Source: Lactococcus formosensis
GTDB lineage: Bacteria > Bacillota > Bacilli > Lactobacillales > Streptococcaceae
Reading direction: 5' to 3'
Assembly (NCBI RefSeq): GCF_018403745.1
Contig: NZ_BOVP01000005.1
Location: forward strand, 83,805 to 147,804
Length of the DNA stretch: 64,000 bases
Shown: one piece after another, positions 43,550-51,900 of the stretch
Layout: each line of letters opens with the position of its first letter
Position numbering within the stretch: the first letter of the stretch is position 1
Notes under the pieces: model-generated
What the model was told of the DNA's origin: nothing
Databases searched by the model: none
Seen by the model: only the letters and a program-made list of their open reading frames with translations
Program-made: the position numbers and the translations under genes

Positions 43550-44458
43550 ATGGTGGCAATTAAAACAATAGGCGAAGTCCTCAAAGAAAAGAGGACGGAG
43601 CTTGGCCTCGGGCTAAGTGAAGCCGAAAAACTTACAAATATTCCGAAATTATATATTATTGCTTTAGAAACAGGGGATTATAAGGCTTTGCCCGGTGATT
43701 TTTATATCAAAGCCTACCTTAAACAATATGCAGAGAAGTTAGATCTTGATGCGGATCAAATCATGCTTGCATATGAAAAAGACGGGTCAATGTCTGTTGA
43801 AGAACACGAAGATATCCAAGAAACATATCGATTTGTGAAACCTAGTGAACGTGTAGAAGAAGATGAGGAAGAAGAGGAAAGTAATAAGCCGGCATGGCGC
43901 CATTATGTTCCAATTATCTTGCTTTCTGCTGTGGCGATAGCTATTGTCGGAAGTGTTACAGCAGTTGTGCTGCTCACACGCCCGCCAAAACCAGATTTGA
44001 GTGATACTTCTTATACTTATAAAACGAGCGAAACAAAACAAGCCACAGAAGAGCAAAAGAAAACAACAGAATCATCAGAAAAGCCTGTTGAATCAAAACC
44101 AGAACCACAAAATCAAATTACAGTTACTGGAAGGGGCGCACTGCTCAATGTCAAAGTAGAAAATGCTGCGAGTCCAACACAAATTGTCTTTACAACAGCA
44201 GCTGGTGCAGTAACAACAATTTCATTGACTAATGCAGACTGGGCAACAGTACGTACATTGTCAGATGCCGAAAATACAGCTACGGCAACGCTAGGGACAG
44301 GCTTGACAAATTCGGTGATCAACTTGTCCAACACACAAGGGCTTACAATGGCAATTAACGGTAACAATGTTGATTTGTCTGCTCTTACAGCAGGTAATGC
44401 AGCTCAAGTGCAATTGACGGTAACTTATGCGAGCACCACAGCGCCTGTAACCCAATAA
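43550..44458 (+). CDS. rodZ: RodZ-like helix-turn-helix membrane protein
   Basis: A 302-residue protein with an N-terminal HTH (IGEVLKEKRTELGLGLSEAEKLT...PGDFYIKAYLKQYA), an acidic linker rich in glutamate, one membrane helix at about residues 121-143, a Thr/Ser/Lys-rich spacer and an extracellular DUF4115 domain (ITVTGRGALLNVKVENA). This is the RodZ architecture, linking the cytoplasmic face to peripheral cell-wall synthesis. GAGGAGG precedes the ATG. It sits between yfmH and pgsA as in most Firmicutes. Confidence 0.93.
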   Translation: MVAIKTIGEVLKEKRTELGLGLSEAEKLTNIPKLYIIALETGDYKALPGDFYIKAYLKQYAEKLDLDADQIMLAYEKDGSMSVEEHEDIQETYRFVKPSERVEEDEEEEESNKPAWRHYVPIILLSAVAIAIVGSVTAVVLLTRPPKPDLSDTSYTYKTSETKQATEEQKKTTESSEKPVESKPEPQNQITVTGRGALLNVKVENAASPTQIVFTTAAGAVTTISLTNADWATVRTLSDAENTATATLGTGLTNSVINLSNTQGLTMAINGNNVDLSALTAGNAAQVQLTVTYASTTAPVTQ

Positions 44459-44506
44459 AAAATTGAGCCACGAACAGTTCCGCTCAAAGAATCGGAGAAA
44501 GTAATT

Positions 44507-45058
44507 ATGAAAAAAGAAAAACTACCCAATCAATTAACCATACTAAGAATCTTTATGATTCCTGTCTTTCTCATTGTCCTTTATCTGCCACATGGTGCAG
44601 CTGTGGGTGCAAGCTATGTTTCGTGGATTGTTGCAGCAATTATCTTTGCTGTAGCCTCAATCACTGACTGGCTTGATGGGTATTTAGCACGCAAATGGAA
44701 AGTAGTTTCAAATTTTGGCAAATTTGCAGATCCGTTAGCGGATAAAATGTTAACAATGGCTGCATTTGTGATGTTAATTGCACTCGGTTTAGCCCCTGCT
44801 TGGGTTGTTGCAATTATTGTGTGTCGTGAACTTGCTGTGACAGGACTTCGTCTTTTATTGGTTGAGCAAGGTGGTGCAGTCTTAGCTGCAGCTATGCCAG
44901 GAAAAATCAAAACATTTACACAAATGTTGTCGATTATTTTCTTATTAATCGGGGATCCCATTTATATTGGCACAATCTTACTTTATGTTTGCCTTATCTT
45001 CACGATTTATTCAGGCTATGATTACTTTGCTAAAAATATGCAAGTTTTTAAAAACTAA
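44507..45058 (+). CDS. pgsA: CDP-diacylglycerol-glycerol-3-phosphate 3-phosphatidyltransferase
   Basis: A 183-residue membrane enzyme that makes phosphatidylglycerol phosphate. The CDP-alcohol phosphotransferase motif is DWLDGYLARKW...GKFADPLADK near residues 64-87, carrying the conserved aspartates. About five helices are predicted. N-terminal PNQLTILRIFMIPVF is typical of PgsA. It closes the yfmF cluster and is followed by the hisS T-box promoter. Confidence 0.95.
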   Translation: MKKEKLPNQLTILRIFMIPVFLIVLYLPHGAAVGASYVSWIVAAIIFAVASITDWLDGYLARKWKVVSNFGKFADPLADKMLTMAAFVMLIALGLAPAWVVAIIVCRELAVTGLRLLLVEQGGAVLAAAMPGKIKTFTQMLSIIFLLIGDPIYIGTILLYVCLIFTIYSGYDYFAKNMQVFKN

Positions 45059-45072
45059 TGTGAATTTAAAGC

Positions 45073-45270
45073 TTGAAAAAAAAAGAAGTCTGCGTTATAC
45101 TTAAAGATAGAGAGAGTGAGACTTGGCTGAAAGCTTACAAAACTTAAAGTGACGATAAAAAACGATAGCGACGTTATAGCTAAACTAAGGTTCTGGAAGA
45201 CAGGACAAATTTAGGTGGTACCGCGATAAGATTACTGACGCCCTAGAGCTTTATATGCTTGGGGCGTTTT
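45073..45270 (+). promoter_or_regulatory. Promoter and T-box leader of hisS-aspS
   Basis: TTGAAA (45073-45078) and TATACT (45096-45101) are 17 nt apart. The T-box core TTTAGGTGGTACCGCG is at 45210-45225, a Stem III-like hairpin GTTCTG-GAAGA-CAGGAC at 45190-45206, and a terminator at about 45238-45270 (ACGCCC...GGGCGT, then T-run). The region available for Stem I (45108-45187) is short, and no CAC or CAT histidine codon occurs between the promoter and the core; GAC occurs several times. Confidence 0.85.
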
Positions 45271-45280
45271 AATTTGCTAC

Positions 45281-45455
45281 CAGCATTGCGCCTGAAAGGC
45301 GCTAATGCTGGACGGCAAGCCCTATTGGGCCTTGCCTGAACACCTTATTAGGTAAAACGCAAAAAAATCATCGTTTTTTGCATTTCACCGTCATATGCAT
45401 TGCTATCATTGCGCCTGAAGGCGCTAATGAACTATGGCAAGCCTTACAAAGGCTT
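45281..45455. repeat. Two copies of a double-hairpin element in the hisS leader
   Basis: Each copy has a hairpin with the core CATTGCGCC-tgaa-GGCGCTAATG (45281-45310 and 45406-45430), followed by a hairpin starting GGCAAGCC (45314-45336 and about 45436-45455). Between them lies a third hairpin (45351-45389) with a 16-bp stem of GGTAAAACGCAAAAAA type. The 233-nt gap from the T-box terminator to hisS consists almost wholly of these palindromes and contains no gene. Confidence 0.8.
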
Positions 45456-45503
45456 ACTTAAGAATATTCGAATCATAAATGTATTTGATACAAAGGAGAT
45501 AAT

Positions 45504-46787
45504 ATGAAATTACAAAAACCCAAAGGTACGGCAGATATTCTGCCTCAAGAGTCACAAAAATGGCAATATGTAGAAATGATGGCCCGTGCAGTATTTGAAG
45601 ATTATAATTTCAGAGAAATCCGTACACCGCTTTTTGAAAGTTATGAGCTATTTAGTCGGGCAACAGGTGAAACAAGTGACATCGTAACTAAAGAAATGTA
45701 TGATTTTGACGACAAAGGTGGACGTCATATCGCATTGCGCCCTGAAGGAACTGCTTCAACTGTTAGGGCTTATATTGAAAATAAACTCTTTGCTCCAGAA
45801 GTACCAAAACCAGTGAAAATGTATTATATGGGTTCGATGTTCCGTTACGAACGTCCTCAATCTGGACGTTTACGCGAATTCCACCAATTTGGTGTGGAAT
45901 GTTTCGGTGCAAAAAATCCAGCGATTGATGTCGAAATTATCGCCATGGCGCAATCATTATTTGAGCAAATCGGTATCTCTGGTGTAACACTTCACTTGAA
46001 TTCTTTGGGTGACTTAGAGACACGTAAGGCTTATCGTACAGCTTTGATTGATTATTTGACACCTTTTGAAAGTCAGCTTTCCAAAGACAGCCAACGCCGC
46101 CTTCACGAAAACCCACTGCGAGTACTTGACAGTAAGGAAAAAGAAGACAAAGAAATTGTTAAGGGTGCACCATCTATCTTGGACTATCTTACAGAAGAGT
46201 CTCAAAATCACTTTGACATGACCCGAGAACTGCTTGATGGTTTGGGTATTGATTATGTCATTGATACCAATATGGTTCGTGGTCTGGATTACTACAATGA
46301 TACGATTTTTGAATTTATCGTGGACGTAAAAGGACAAGAGCTAACGGTTTGTGCAGGTGGTCGTTATGATGGGTTGGTTGAATACTTTGATGGTCCTGCC
46401 ACACCAGGTTTTGGATTTGGACTGGGTGTAGAGCGCTTGTTGATGGTTGCTGAAATGCAAGGTGTTGATTTCCATGAAGAAGATACACTTGATGTTTATA
46501 TTGCCGTTATGGGAAATAAAGCCAGCTTAGCAGCGACACAACTTGCAGAAAGTCTTCGTGCTCAAGCCTTTAAAGTTGAACGAGATTTTTCTAACCGTAA
46601 ACTAGGTGCTCAATTTAAATCAGCTGAAAAGGCAAAAGCAGAAGTGATAATTACACTTGGTGACAATGAAGTGGAAACAGGTGAAATTACAGTTAAACAT
46701 AACCAAACGCGTAAAGAAGTAAAAACAACTTTGGCAGAAGTTGCAAAAGGTTTTGCACCTATCTTTGAAGAAACGCTTGGAGAATAA
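45504..46787 (+). CDS. hisS: Histidyl-tRNA synthetase
   Basis: A 427-residue class II synthetase. Motif 1 region KGTADILPQESQKWQYVE, motif 2 RYERPQSGRLREFHQFGVE near residue 113, the histidine-binding segment GLDYYNDTIFEF near 258 and motif 3 GFGFGLGVERLLM near 305 are all intact, with the C-terminal anticodon-binding domain after about residue 330. AAAGGAG precedes the ATG. It is followed by aspS as in most Firmicutes, and the pair is controlled by the upstream T-box. Confidence 0.97.
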   Translation: MKLQKPKGTADILPQESQKWQYVEMMARAVFEDYNFREIRTPLFESYELFSRATGETSDIVTKEMYDFDDKGGRHIALRPEGTASTVRAYIENKLFAPEVPKPVKMYYMGSMFRYERPQSGRLREFHQFGVECFGAKNPAIDVEIIAMAQSLFEQIGISGVTLHLNSLGDLETRKAYRTALIDYLTPFESQLSKDSQRRLHENPLRVLDSKEKEDKEIVKGAPSILDYLTEESQNHFDMTRELLDGLGIDYVIDTNMVRGLDYYNDTIFEFIVDVKGQELTVCAGGRYDGLVEYFDGPATPGFGFGLGVERLLMVAEMQGVDFHEEDTLDVYIAVMGNKASLAATQLAESLRAQAFKVERDFSNRKLGAQFKSAEKAKAEVIITLGDNEVETGEITVKHNQTRKEVKTTLAEVAKGFAPIFEETLGE

Positions 46788-46789
46788 AA

Positions 46790-46819
46790 AGTCCAGTAGT
46801 TCCAAGGAACATGAGGACT
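46790..46819 (+). repeat. Intercistronic hairpin between hisS and aspS
   Basis: AGTCC...GGACT encloses GTTCC-AA-GGAAC, a two-part stem without a T-run. It may be a processing or stability element within the operon. Confidence 0.5.
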
Positions 46820-46842
46820 AAAGAAACGTAAGGAGATTAAAC

Positions 46843-48591
46843 TTGAAGAGAACAAACTATGCAGGGAATATTACCGAAGAGTATTTAAACCAGGAAGTTA
46901 CCGTAAAAGGTTGGGTTGCAAAGCGCCGTAATCTTGGCGGCTTAATCTTTATTGATTTGCGCGACCGCGAAGGTATTGTCCAAATTGTGGTTAATCCAGA
47001 AACAGCAACAAAAGAAATTGTTGAGGTAGCAGATAAAGCCCGTAACGAATACGTACTAGAAGTTACAGGTAAAGTCGTTGAGCGTGCCAGCAAAAATGAA
47101 AACATTAAAACAGGTGGAATTGAAATTGAAGCGAATCAAATGCAAATTCTTAGTACTTCAAAAACAACACCATTTGAGATTAAAGACGGTGTGGAGGTGC
47201 TTGACGATACGCGTTTGAAATACCGTTATCTCGACTTACGCCGCCCAGAAATGCTGAACAACATTACGATGCGTCATGCGACGACACGTGCTATCCGTAG
47301 CTACTTAGATAATCAAGGTTTTATCGATGTTGAAACACCTTTCTTGAATAAATCAACACCAGAAGGTGCACGTGATTACCTTGTTCCTTCTCGTGTCAAT
47401 AAAGGCGAGTTTTATGCTTTGCCACAAAGTCCACAACTTATGAAACAATTGTTGATGACTGCAGGTCTCGATCGCTACTACCAAATCGTAAAATGTTTCC
47501 GTGACGAAGATTTACGTGGCGACCGTCAACCAGAATTTACACAAGTCGACTTAGAAACAAGCTTCCTTGGGGAAGAAGAAATTCAAGATTTGACTGAAGG
47601 CTTGATTGCAAAAGTTATGAAAGACGTTAAAAACGTCGATGTCACTTTGCCATTCCCACGTATGAAATACGATGATGCCATGAATTTCTATGGTTCAGAT
47701 AAGCCAGATACACGCTACGAGATGCTCTTGACAGACTTGACAGACCTTGCGAAAACTGTAGATTTCAAAGTGTTTAGTGAGGCACCTGTTGTTAAAGCGA
47801 TTGTTGTTAAAAATAATGCCGATAAGTACTCTCGTAAAGCTATTGATAAATTAACAGAGCAAGCCAAACAAAATGGTGCCAAAGGCTTAGCTTGGATTAA
47901 GTTTGAAGACGATAAATTGGCTGGTCCTATTGCCAAATTCTTGACAGATAAAACTGCAGAATTCGTTGAAACTTTGGGCTTAGAAAACAACGATTTGGTT
48001 CTCTTTGTGGCGGACAGTTTAGAAGTGGCAAATTCAGCACTGGGTGCTTTACGTCAAACGATTGCCAAAGAGCAAGGCTTAATTGATTATTCGAAATTCA
48101 ATTTCCTCTGGGTTATTGATTGGCCAATGTTTGAATGGTCAGAAGAAGAAGGTCGTTATATGAGTGCGCATCACCCATTCACTTTACCAACTGCTGAAAC
48201 ACAAGGGGAACTTTCAGGAGACCTTAGTAAAGTCCGTGCGCATGCTTACGACATCGTTTTGAATGGCTACGAACTCGGTGGTGGTTCACTCCGTATTAAT
48301 ACGCGAGAATTACAAGAAGAGATGCTCAAAGCACTAGGCTTTAGTTTAGAAGATGCCAAAGAGCAATTTGGTTTCTTGTTGGAAGCTTTAGATTATGGCT
48401 TCCCACCACACGGAGGATTGGCCCTTGGTTTGGACCGTTTCATTATGTTGCTTGCCGGAAAAGACAATATTCGTGAAGTTATTGCCTTTCCTAAGAATAA
48501 TAAAGCCACAGACCCGATGACACAAGCGCCATCAGTAGTCAGTGAGAGCCAACTGGAAGAATTGAGAATTAAACTTGAAAAACTTGACTAA
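46843..48591 (+). CDS. aspS: Aspartyl-tRNA synthetase
   Basis: A 582-residue class IIb synthetase that starts at a TTG with AAGGAG 7 nt upstream. The N-terminal OB fold ([26 protein letters not shown]) is followed by motif 2 [21 protein letters not shown] near residue 220 and motif 3 [15 protein letters not shown] near 525, with the bacterial GAD insertion between. Length is normal. Its last 17 nt overlap the predicted TTG start of the next gene. Confidence 0.97.
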   Translation: MKRTNYAGNITEEYLNQEVTVKGWVAKRRNLGGLIFIDLRDREGIVQIVVNPETATKEIVEVADKARNEYVLEVTGKVVERASKNENIKTGGIEIEANQMQILSTSKTTPFEIKDGVEVLDDTRLKYRYLDLRRPEMLNNITMRHATTRAIRSYLDNQGFIDVETPFLNKSTPEGARDYLVPSRVNKGEFYALPQSPQLMKQLLMTAGLDRYYQIVKCFRDEDLRGDRQPEFTQVDLETSFLGEEEIQDLTEGLIAKVMKDVKNVDVTLPFPRMKYDDAMNFYGSDKPDTRYEMLLTDLTDLAKTVDFKVFSEAPVVKAIVVKNNADKYSRKAIDKLTEQAKQNGAKGLAWIKFEDDKLAGPIAKFLTDKTAEFVETLGLENNDLVLFVADSLEVANSALGALRQTIAKEQGLIDYSKFNFLWVIDWPMFEWSEEEGRYMSAHHPFTLPTAETQGELSGDLSKVRAHAYDIVLNGYELGGGSLRINTRELQEEMLKALGFSLEDAKEQFGFLLEALDYGFPPHGGLALGLDRFIMLLAGKDNIREVIAFPKNNKATDPMTQAPSVVSESQLEELRIKLEKLD

Positions 48592-49465
48592 ATTTATCAA
48601 CATGTTTGGTGGCTGGGAAAAGTTGACACATCGTTTCTCAGCATCTGTCCTATATGGAATCACATCTGCTTTTGCATTGAACTTCTTCTATCAACCAGGA
48701 AGAGTTTATGCTAGCGGTGCGACAGGGGCAGCACAGGTGGCAACAGAAATTTTTACGCGGATTATGGGGCACAATTATCTTCCTATATCGGCAACGCTCT
48801 TTCTGATTAATGTTCCCTTAATGATTTTAGCCTGGTTCCGTTTGGGAAAACAATTTACCCTGTTTACCCTGTTGACGGTTACCATGAGTTCCATTTTTAT
48901 CCACTTTGTCCCTGAAACAACGCTGACACCTGATCCTATTATCAATGCCATCTTTGGGGGTACCATCATGGGTGCAGGAGTTGGATATGCCATGCGTAAT
49001 GGTATTTCAAGTGGTGGTACGGACATCATTGCCCTTTATATCCGTAAAAGAACAGGCCATAATGTTGGTACACTGGGTTTCATCGTTAACGGTGTGATTA
49101 TCTTTACTGCGGGCGTACTCTTTGGCTGGGAATATATGTTGTATTCTATGATTGCTATCTTTGTAAGTTCACGTGTTACAGATGCGATCTTTACGCGTCA
49201 AAAACGTATGCAAGTGATGATTGTTACCGAGAATCCTGAAATCATTATCCGAAAACTCTTTGAAAAAATGCACCACAGTGCAACAATCTTGAACAATGCT
49301 GAAGGTGCTTACTCACACGAGAAACGGACAATTTTGTTTACGGTTATCACCATGTATGAGTATCAAGATTTTAAAGAGATCATCACAAAATATGATCCAA
49401 AAGCTTTTGTCTCCATCTCAGAAAATGTCCGTGTAATAGGGAATTTTAGTGAGATTACCGATTAA
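48575..49465 (+). CDS. YitT family membrane protein, first copy
   Basis: A protein of about 290 residues with the YitT/DUF161 membrane domain (six helices in the first 200 residues, [29 protein letters not shown]) and a C-terminal DUF2179 domain ([33 protein letters not shown]). The TTG at 48575 overlaps aspS; the ATG at 48602 is also possible and neither has a strong ribosome-binding site. Function unknown; the family is widespread in Firmicutes. A paralogue follows. Confidence 0.88.
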   Translation: MKNLTKFINMFGGWEKLTHRFSASVLYGITSAFALNFFYQPGRVYASGATGAAQVATEIFTRIMGHNYLPISATLFLINVPLMILAWFRLGKQFTLFTLLTVTMSSIFIHFVPETTLTPDPIINAIFGGTIMGAGVGYAMRNGISSGGTDIIALYIRKRTGHNVGTLGFIVNGVIIFTAGVLFGWEYMLYSMIAIFVSSRVTDAIFTRQKRMQVMIVTENPEIIIRKLFEKMHHSATILNNAEGAYSHEKRTILFTVITMYEYQDFKEIITKYDPKAFVSISENVRVIGNFSEITD

Positions 49466-49503
49466 GTTGACAAAATGACCGTTTTAGTATAAATTAGAGA
49501 AGG

Positions 49504-49529
49504 CCTCTGTCAATTTTGACAGAGGTTTT
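49504..49529 (+). terminator. Terminator between the two YitT genes
   Basis: CCTCTGTCAA-TT-TTGACAGAGG is a perfect 10-bp stem (49504-49525) followed by four Ts. Confidence 0.75.
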
Positions 49530-49587
49530 ACAAGAAATTATAAAGCCATTTTTATAAGATAAGAATGGTATTAGATTGGAGAGTTGT

Positions 49588-50469
49588 ATGAAGGATATGA
49601 GCCTCATTAAAATCCATTTTCGTAACTTTATTGCCATCAGCTTAGGCGCAATTATCTTTGCTTTTGGTTTTGTAAAGTTAAATATGGCCAATCAGTTGGC
49701 TGCAGGTGGCCTTTCCGGTATTACCTTGATCTTGCACGCATTATTCAAGTTGGATCCGGCCCTAAGTCAGTTCATTCTGAATATCCCCTTGCTTTTTATT
49801 GGTTACCGTTTCTTAGGACAACGGACCTTTACCTATACGGTCTATGCGATTGTTAACATCTCGCTTTTCCTTTCAGTTTTCCAAGCATTTGATTTTAGTA
49901 TTAATCTTTTGCATGATAACTTAGTTGCAGCTCTCCTTGCCGGTGTATTTGCCGGAACGGGGATTGGGATTATCTTCCGCTTTGGCGGAACAACTGGAGG
50001 TTCAGATATCATTGCTCAGCTCTTGCAAATTAAGCGAGGCACAGCAGTGGGACGTGTGATTTTCACGATAGACCTTTTTGTAATGACACTTTCTCTCACT
50101 TACATTGATGTTAATCATATGGTTTATACATTAATTGCAAGTTTCGTAAGTGCGCAAGTTATTAACCTTATCCAATCTGGTGGTTATACCGTTCGTGGGA
50201 TGCTTATTATTAGTCCTAAGTATCAAGAGATTTCAAATGCTATTCTGGCAGAACTTGGACGTGGTGCAACATTCCTCCATGGTGAAGGCGCATATTCGGG
50301 CACAGAAAAACGTGTAGTCTATGTGGTCCTTAACCCTCGAGAAGTCATGACGGTTAAAGCCTTGATTGCTGAAATAGATCCTCAAGCCTTCTCAACAGTA
50401 ATAAATGTTCATGAAGTTATGGGAGATTTTACTTATCCACAAAGTAAATATAAACGTAAGAAAAAATAA
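49588..50469 (+). CDS. YitT family membrane protein, second copy
   Basis: A 293-residue paralogue of the preceding gene with the same layout: membrane domain with ANQLAAGGLSGITLILHALF and GIIFRFGGTTGGSDIIAQLL, then a DUF2179 domain (MLIISPKYQEISNAILAEL). The ATG at 49588 is preferred, with GGAG 6 nt upstream, over a TTG at 49576. The two copies are well diverged and separated by a terminator, so they are likely to be independently expressed. Confidence 0.9.
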   Translation: MKDMSLIKIHFRNFIAISLGAIIFAFGFVKLNMANQLAAGGLSGITLILHALFKLDPALSQFILNIPLLFIGYRFLGQRTFTYTVYAIVNISLFLSVFQAFDFSINLLHDNLVAALLAGVFAGTGIGIIFRFGGTTGGSDIIAQLLQIKRGTAVGRVIFTIDLFVMTLSLTYIDVNHMVYTLIASFVSAQVINLIQSGGYTVRGMLIISPKYQEISNAILAELGRGATFLHGEGAYSGTEKRVVYVVLNPREVMTVKALIAEIDPQAFSTVINVHEVMGDFTYPQSKYKRKKK

Positions 50470-50496
50470 AAAAGAGCCAGATTTGGTTCTTTTTTA
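50468..50496. terminator. Bidirectional terminator between yitT and the dusB operon
   Basis: AAAAAAGAGCCA pairs with TGGTTCTTTTTT around GATT (one G-U pair). It lies between converging genes with an A-run on one side and a T-run on the other. Confidence 0.85.
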
Positions 50497-50508
50497 TTTT
50501 AATGGCTA

Positions 50509-50751
50509 TTATTGAAAAAGTTTTGATGTTAGACGTTCGCCTTCAAGTCGGCCCACAGAAGAAACACCTTCTACATCAGAAGAGTCAGCATTAACGCCGT
50601 CCTTAATAATTTGTAAGCGATCGATAGCTTGGTTGATTTGAATGAGACTTTGAGTTTGATTTTCAAAGCTATAGTTACTGATCTCACGTTTCGCTTTCTT
50701 AAGGTGAATAATTGCCTTTTCGATTTCGACAAGAGCTTTTGATGTACGCAT
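50509..50751 (-). CDS. Unrecognised small helical protein
   Basis: An 80-residue, mainly helical protein (EIEKAIIHLKKAKREI, then LIQINQAIDRLQIIKDGV) with a disordered tail. GGAGG lies 6 nt before the ATG, and a minus-strand promoter (TTGGCT, 18 nt, TATAAT at 50789-50784) is visible just beyond the dusB terminator, so it is a real single-gene unit. No family recognised. Confidence 0.7.
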   Translation of the reverse strand: MRTSKALVEIEKAIIHLKKAKREISNYSFENQTQSLIQINQAIDRLQIIKDGVNADSSDVEGVSSVGRLEGERLTSKLFQ

Positions 50752-50790
50752 AGAGTCCCTCCTTGTTTTATGATACTAACCTTATTATAA

Positions 50791-50816
50791 ACAAAAAGAT
50801 TGGCAAAAGCCAATCT
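50791..50816 (-). terminator. Terminator of dusB
   Basis: On the minus strand AGATTGGC (50816-50809) pairs with GCCAATCT (50804-50797) around TTTT and is followed by Ts. Confidence 0.85.
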
Positions 50817-50817
50817 C

Positions 50818-51813
50818 TTAATTTTGGGCAACGAAATCATCTAAAATCTTGACAATTTCTGCTTGTGTTTCTGCTTGATTTACGGATACCTTAACTTTTG
50901 CAGCACGTTTTGCACCTTTGAGGTAGTAAGCTGCATGTTGGCGAAATTCGCGTGACGCTAAGTTATCGCCTTTGAGGTCAACAAGACGTTGTAAGTGAAT
51001 CTTAGCGATACGCATTTTTTCATCCACAGTGGGTTCAGGGAGCAATTCCCCTGTGCGAAGGTAGTGTTCCGTACGGTGAAGCATCCACGGATTTCCGAGA
51101 GCTGCTCGACCAATCATGACTGCATCGACACCTGTTTCATCAATCATACGTTTCGCATCTTCAGGTGTTTTCACATCACCATTTCCGATGAAAGGAATGT
51201 TAATGTTGCTTGCTACTTTTTCAAGCCATGTCCAGTCTGCTTTACCTTCATAGAGTTGAGCACGTGTCCGTGCGTGCATTGCAACAGCAGCACCTCCAGC
51301 TGCTTCAATAGCCTTGGCATTTTCGACAGCGTAGAGATGATCAGAGTCCCAACCGATACGAATTTTTACAGTGAGTGGTAAGTCAATCGCAGAGCTGACC
51401 GCTTTCACTACATCATAAACCTTATCTGGGTCAAGCAGTAAGCGACTTCCAGCTTCATTTTTTGTTACCTTAGGAACAGGACAGCCCATATTGATATCAA
51501 TGATGTCTGCTACTGTATTTTCTTGAACAAATTTCGCTGCTTCAACCAGTGTATCAACTTCACCACCAAAAATTTGCATTGAAAGTGGATGAGGTACGCC
51601 TTCAAAGTCCATCATTTGGAGCGTTTTTTTGTTACGGTGTTCGATACCTTTGTCAGAAATCATTTCAGTAACGACAAGTCCTGCTCCAAACTCTTTAGCT
51701 GTTGTCAGGAAGGCTTTATTATTAATCCCCGCCATTGGAGCGAGTACGATTTTATTAGCAATTTCTATATCCCCAATTTTCCAAGGGCGTGTGTATTTTG
51801 AATCCATAGTCAT
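50818..51813 (-). CDS. dusB: tRNA-dihydrouridine synthase, DusB family
   Basis: A 331-residue flavoenzyme that reduces uridine in tRNA. FMN-barrel motifs are IVLAPMAGINNKAF near residue 21, VDINMGCPVPKVTKNEAGSRLL with the catalytic cysteine near 105, TVKIRIGWD near 145, and GNGDVKTPEDA plus DAVMIGRAALGNPWM. Two in-frame ATGs are possible (51813, 51807). No ribosome-binding site precedes them; the extended -10 TGGTAAAAT lies 7 nt upstream of 51813, implying a leaderless messenger. Confidence 0.93.
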   Translation of the reverse strand: MTMDSKYTRPWKIGDIEIANKIVLAPMAGINNKAFLTTAKEFGAGLVVTEMISDKGIEHRNKKTLQMMDFEGVPHPLSMQIFGGEVDTLVEAAKFVQENTVADIIDINMGCPVPKVTKNEAGSRLLLDPDKVYDVVKAVSSAIDLPLTVKIRIGWDSDHLYAVENAKAIEAAGGAAVAMHARTRAQLYEGKADWTWLEKVASNINIPFIGNGDVKTPEDAKRMIDETGVDAVMIGRAALGNPWMLHRTEHYLRTGELLPEPTVDEKMRIAKIHLQRLVDLKGDNLASREFRQHAAYYLKGAKRAAKVKVSVNQAETQAEIVKILDDFVAQN

Positions 51814-51820
51814 AGAGAAT

Positions 51821-51829
51821 ATTTTACCA
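51821..51829 (-). promoter_or_regulatory. Extended -10 promoter giving a probable leaderless dusB transcript
   Basis: On the minus strand TGGTAAAAT (51829-51821) ends 7 nt before the ATG at 51813. TTAGCA at 51849-51844 is a 4/6 match to the -35 with 17-nt spacing. Confidence 0.6.
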
Positions 51830-51861
51830 TTTTTTAAGGGATTTGCTAAAACTTTGCACTG

Positions 51862-51897
51862 AAAAAACCTTCGTAGGTAATTTAACGAAGATTTTTT
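51862..51897 (-). terminator. Terminator of the hslO-clc operon
   Basis: AAAAAATCTTCGT pairs with ACGAAGGTTTTTT on the minus strand, one G-U pair, with a 10-nt loop and terminal Ts. It lies directly after the clc stop. Confidence 0.8.
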
Positions 51898-51900
51898 AGA

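Noticed and set aside
45281..45455. Insertion sequence ends in the hisS leader
   Set aside because: No transposase ORF, no terminal inverted repeats spanning the unit and no target duplication were seen; the pieces are small hairpins.
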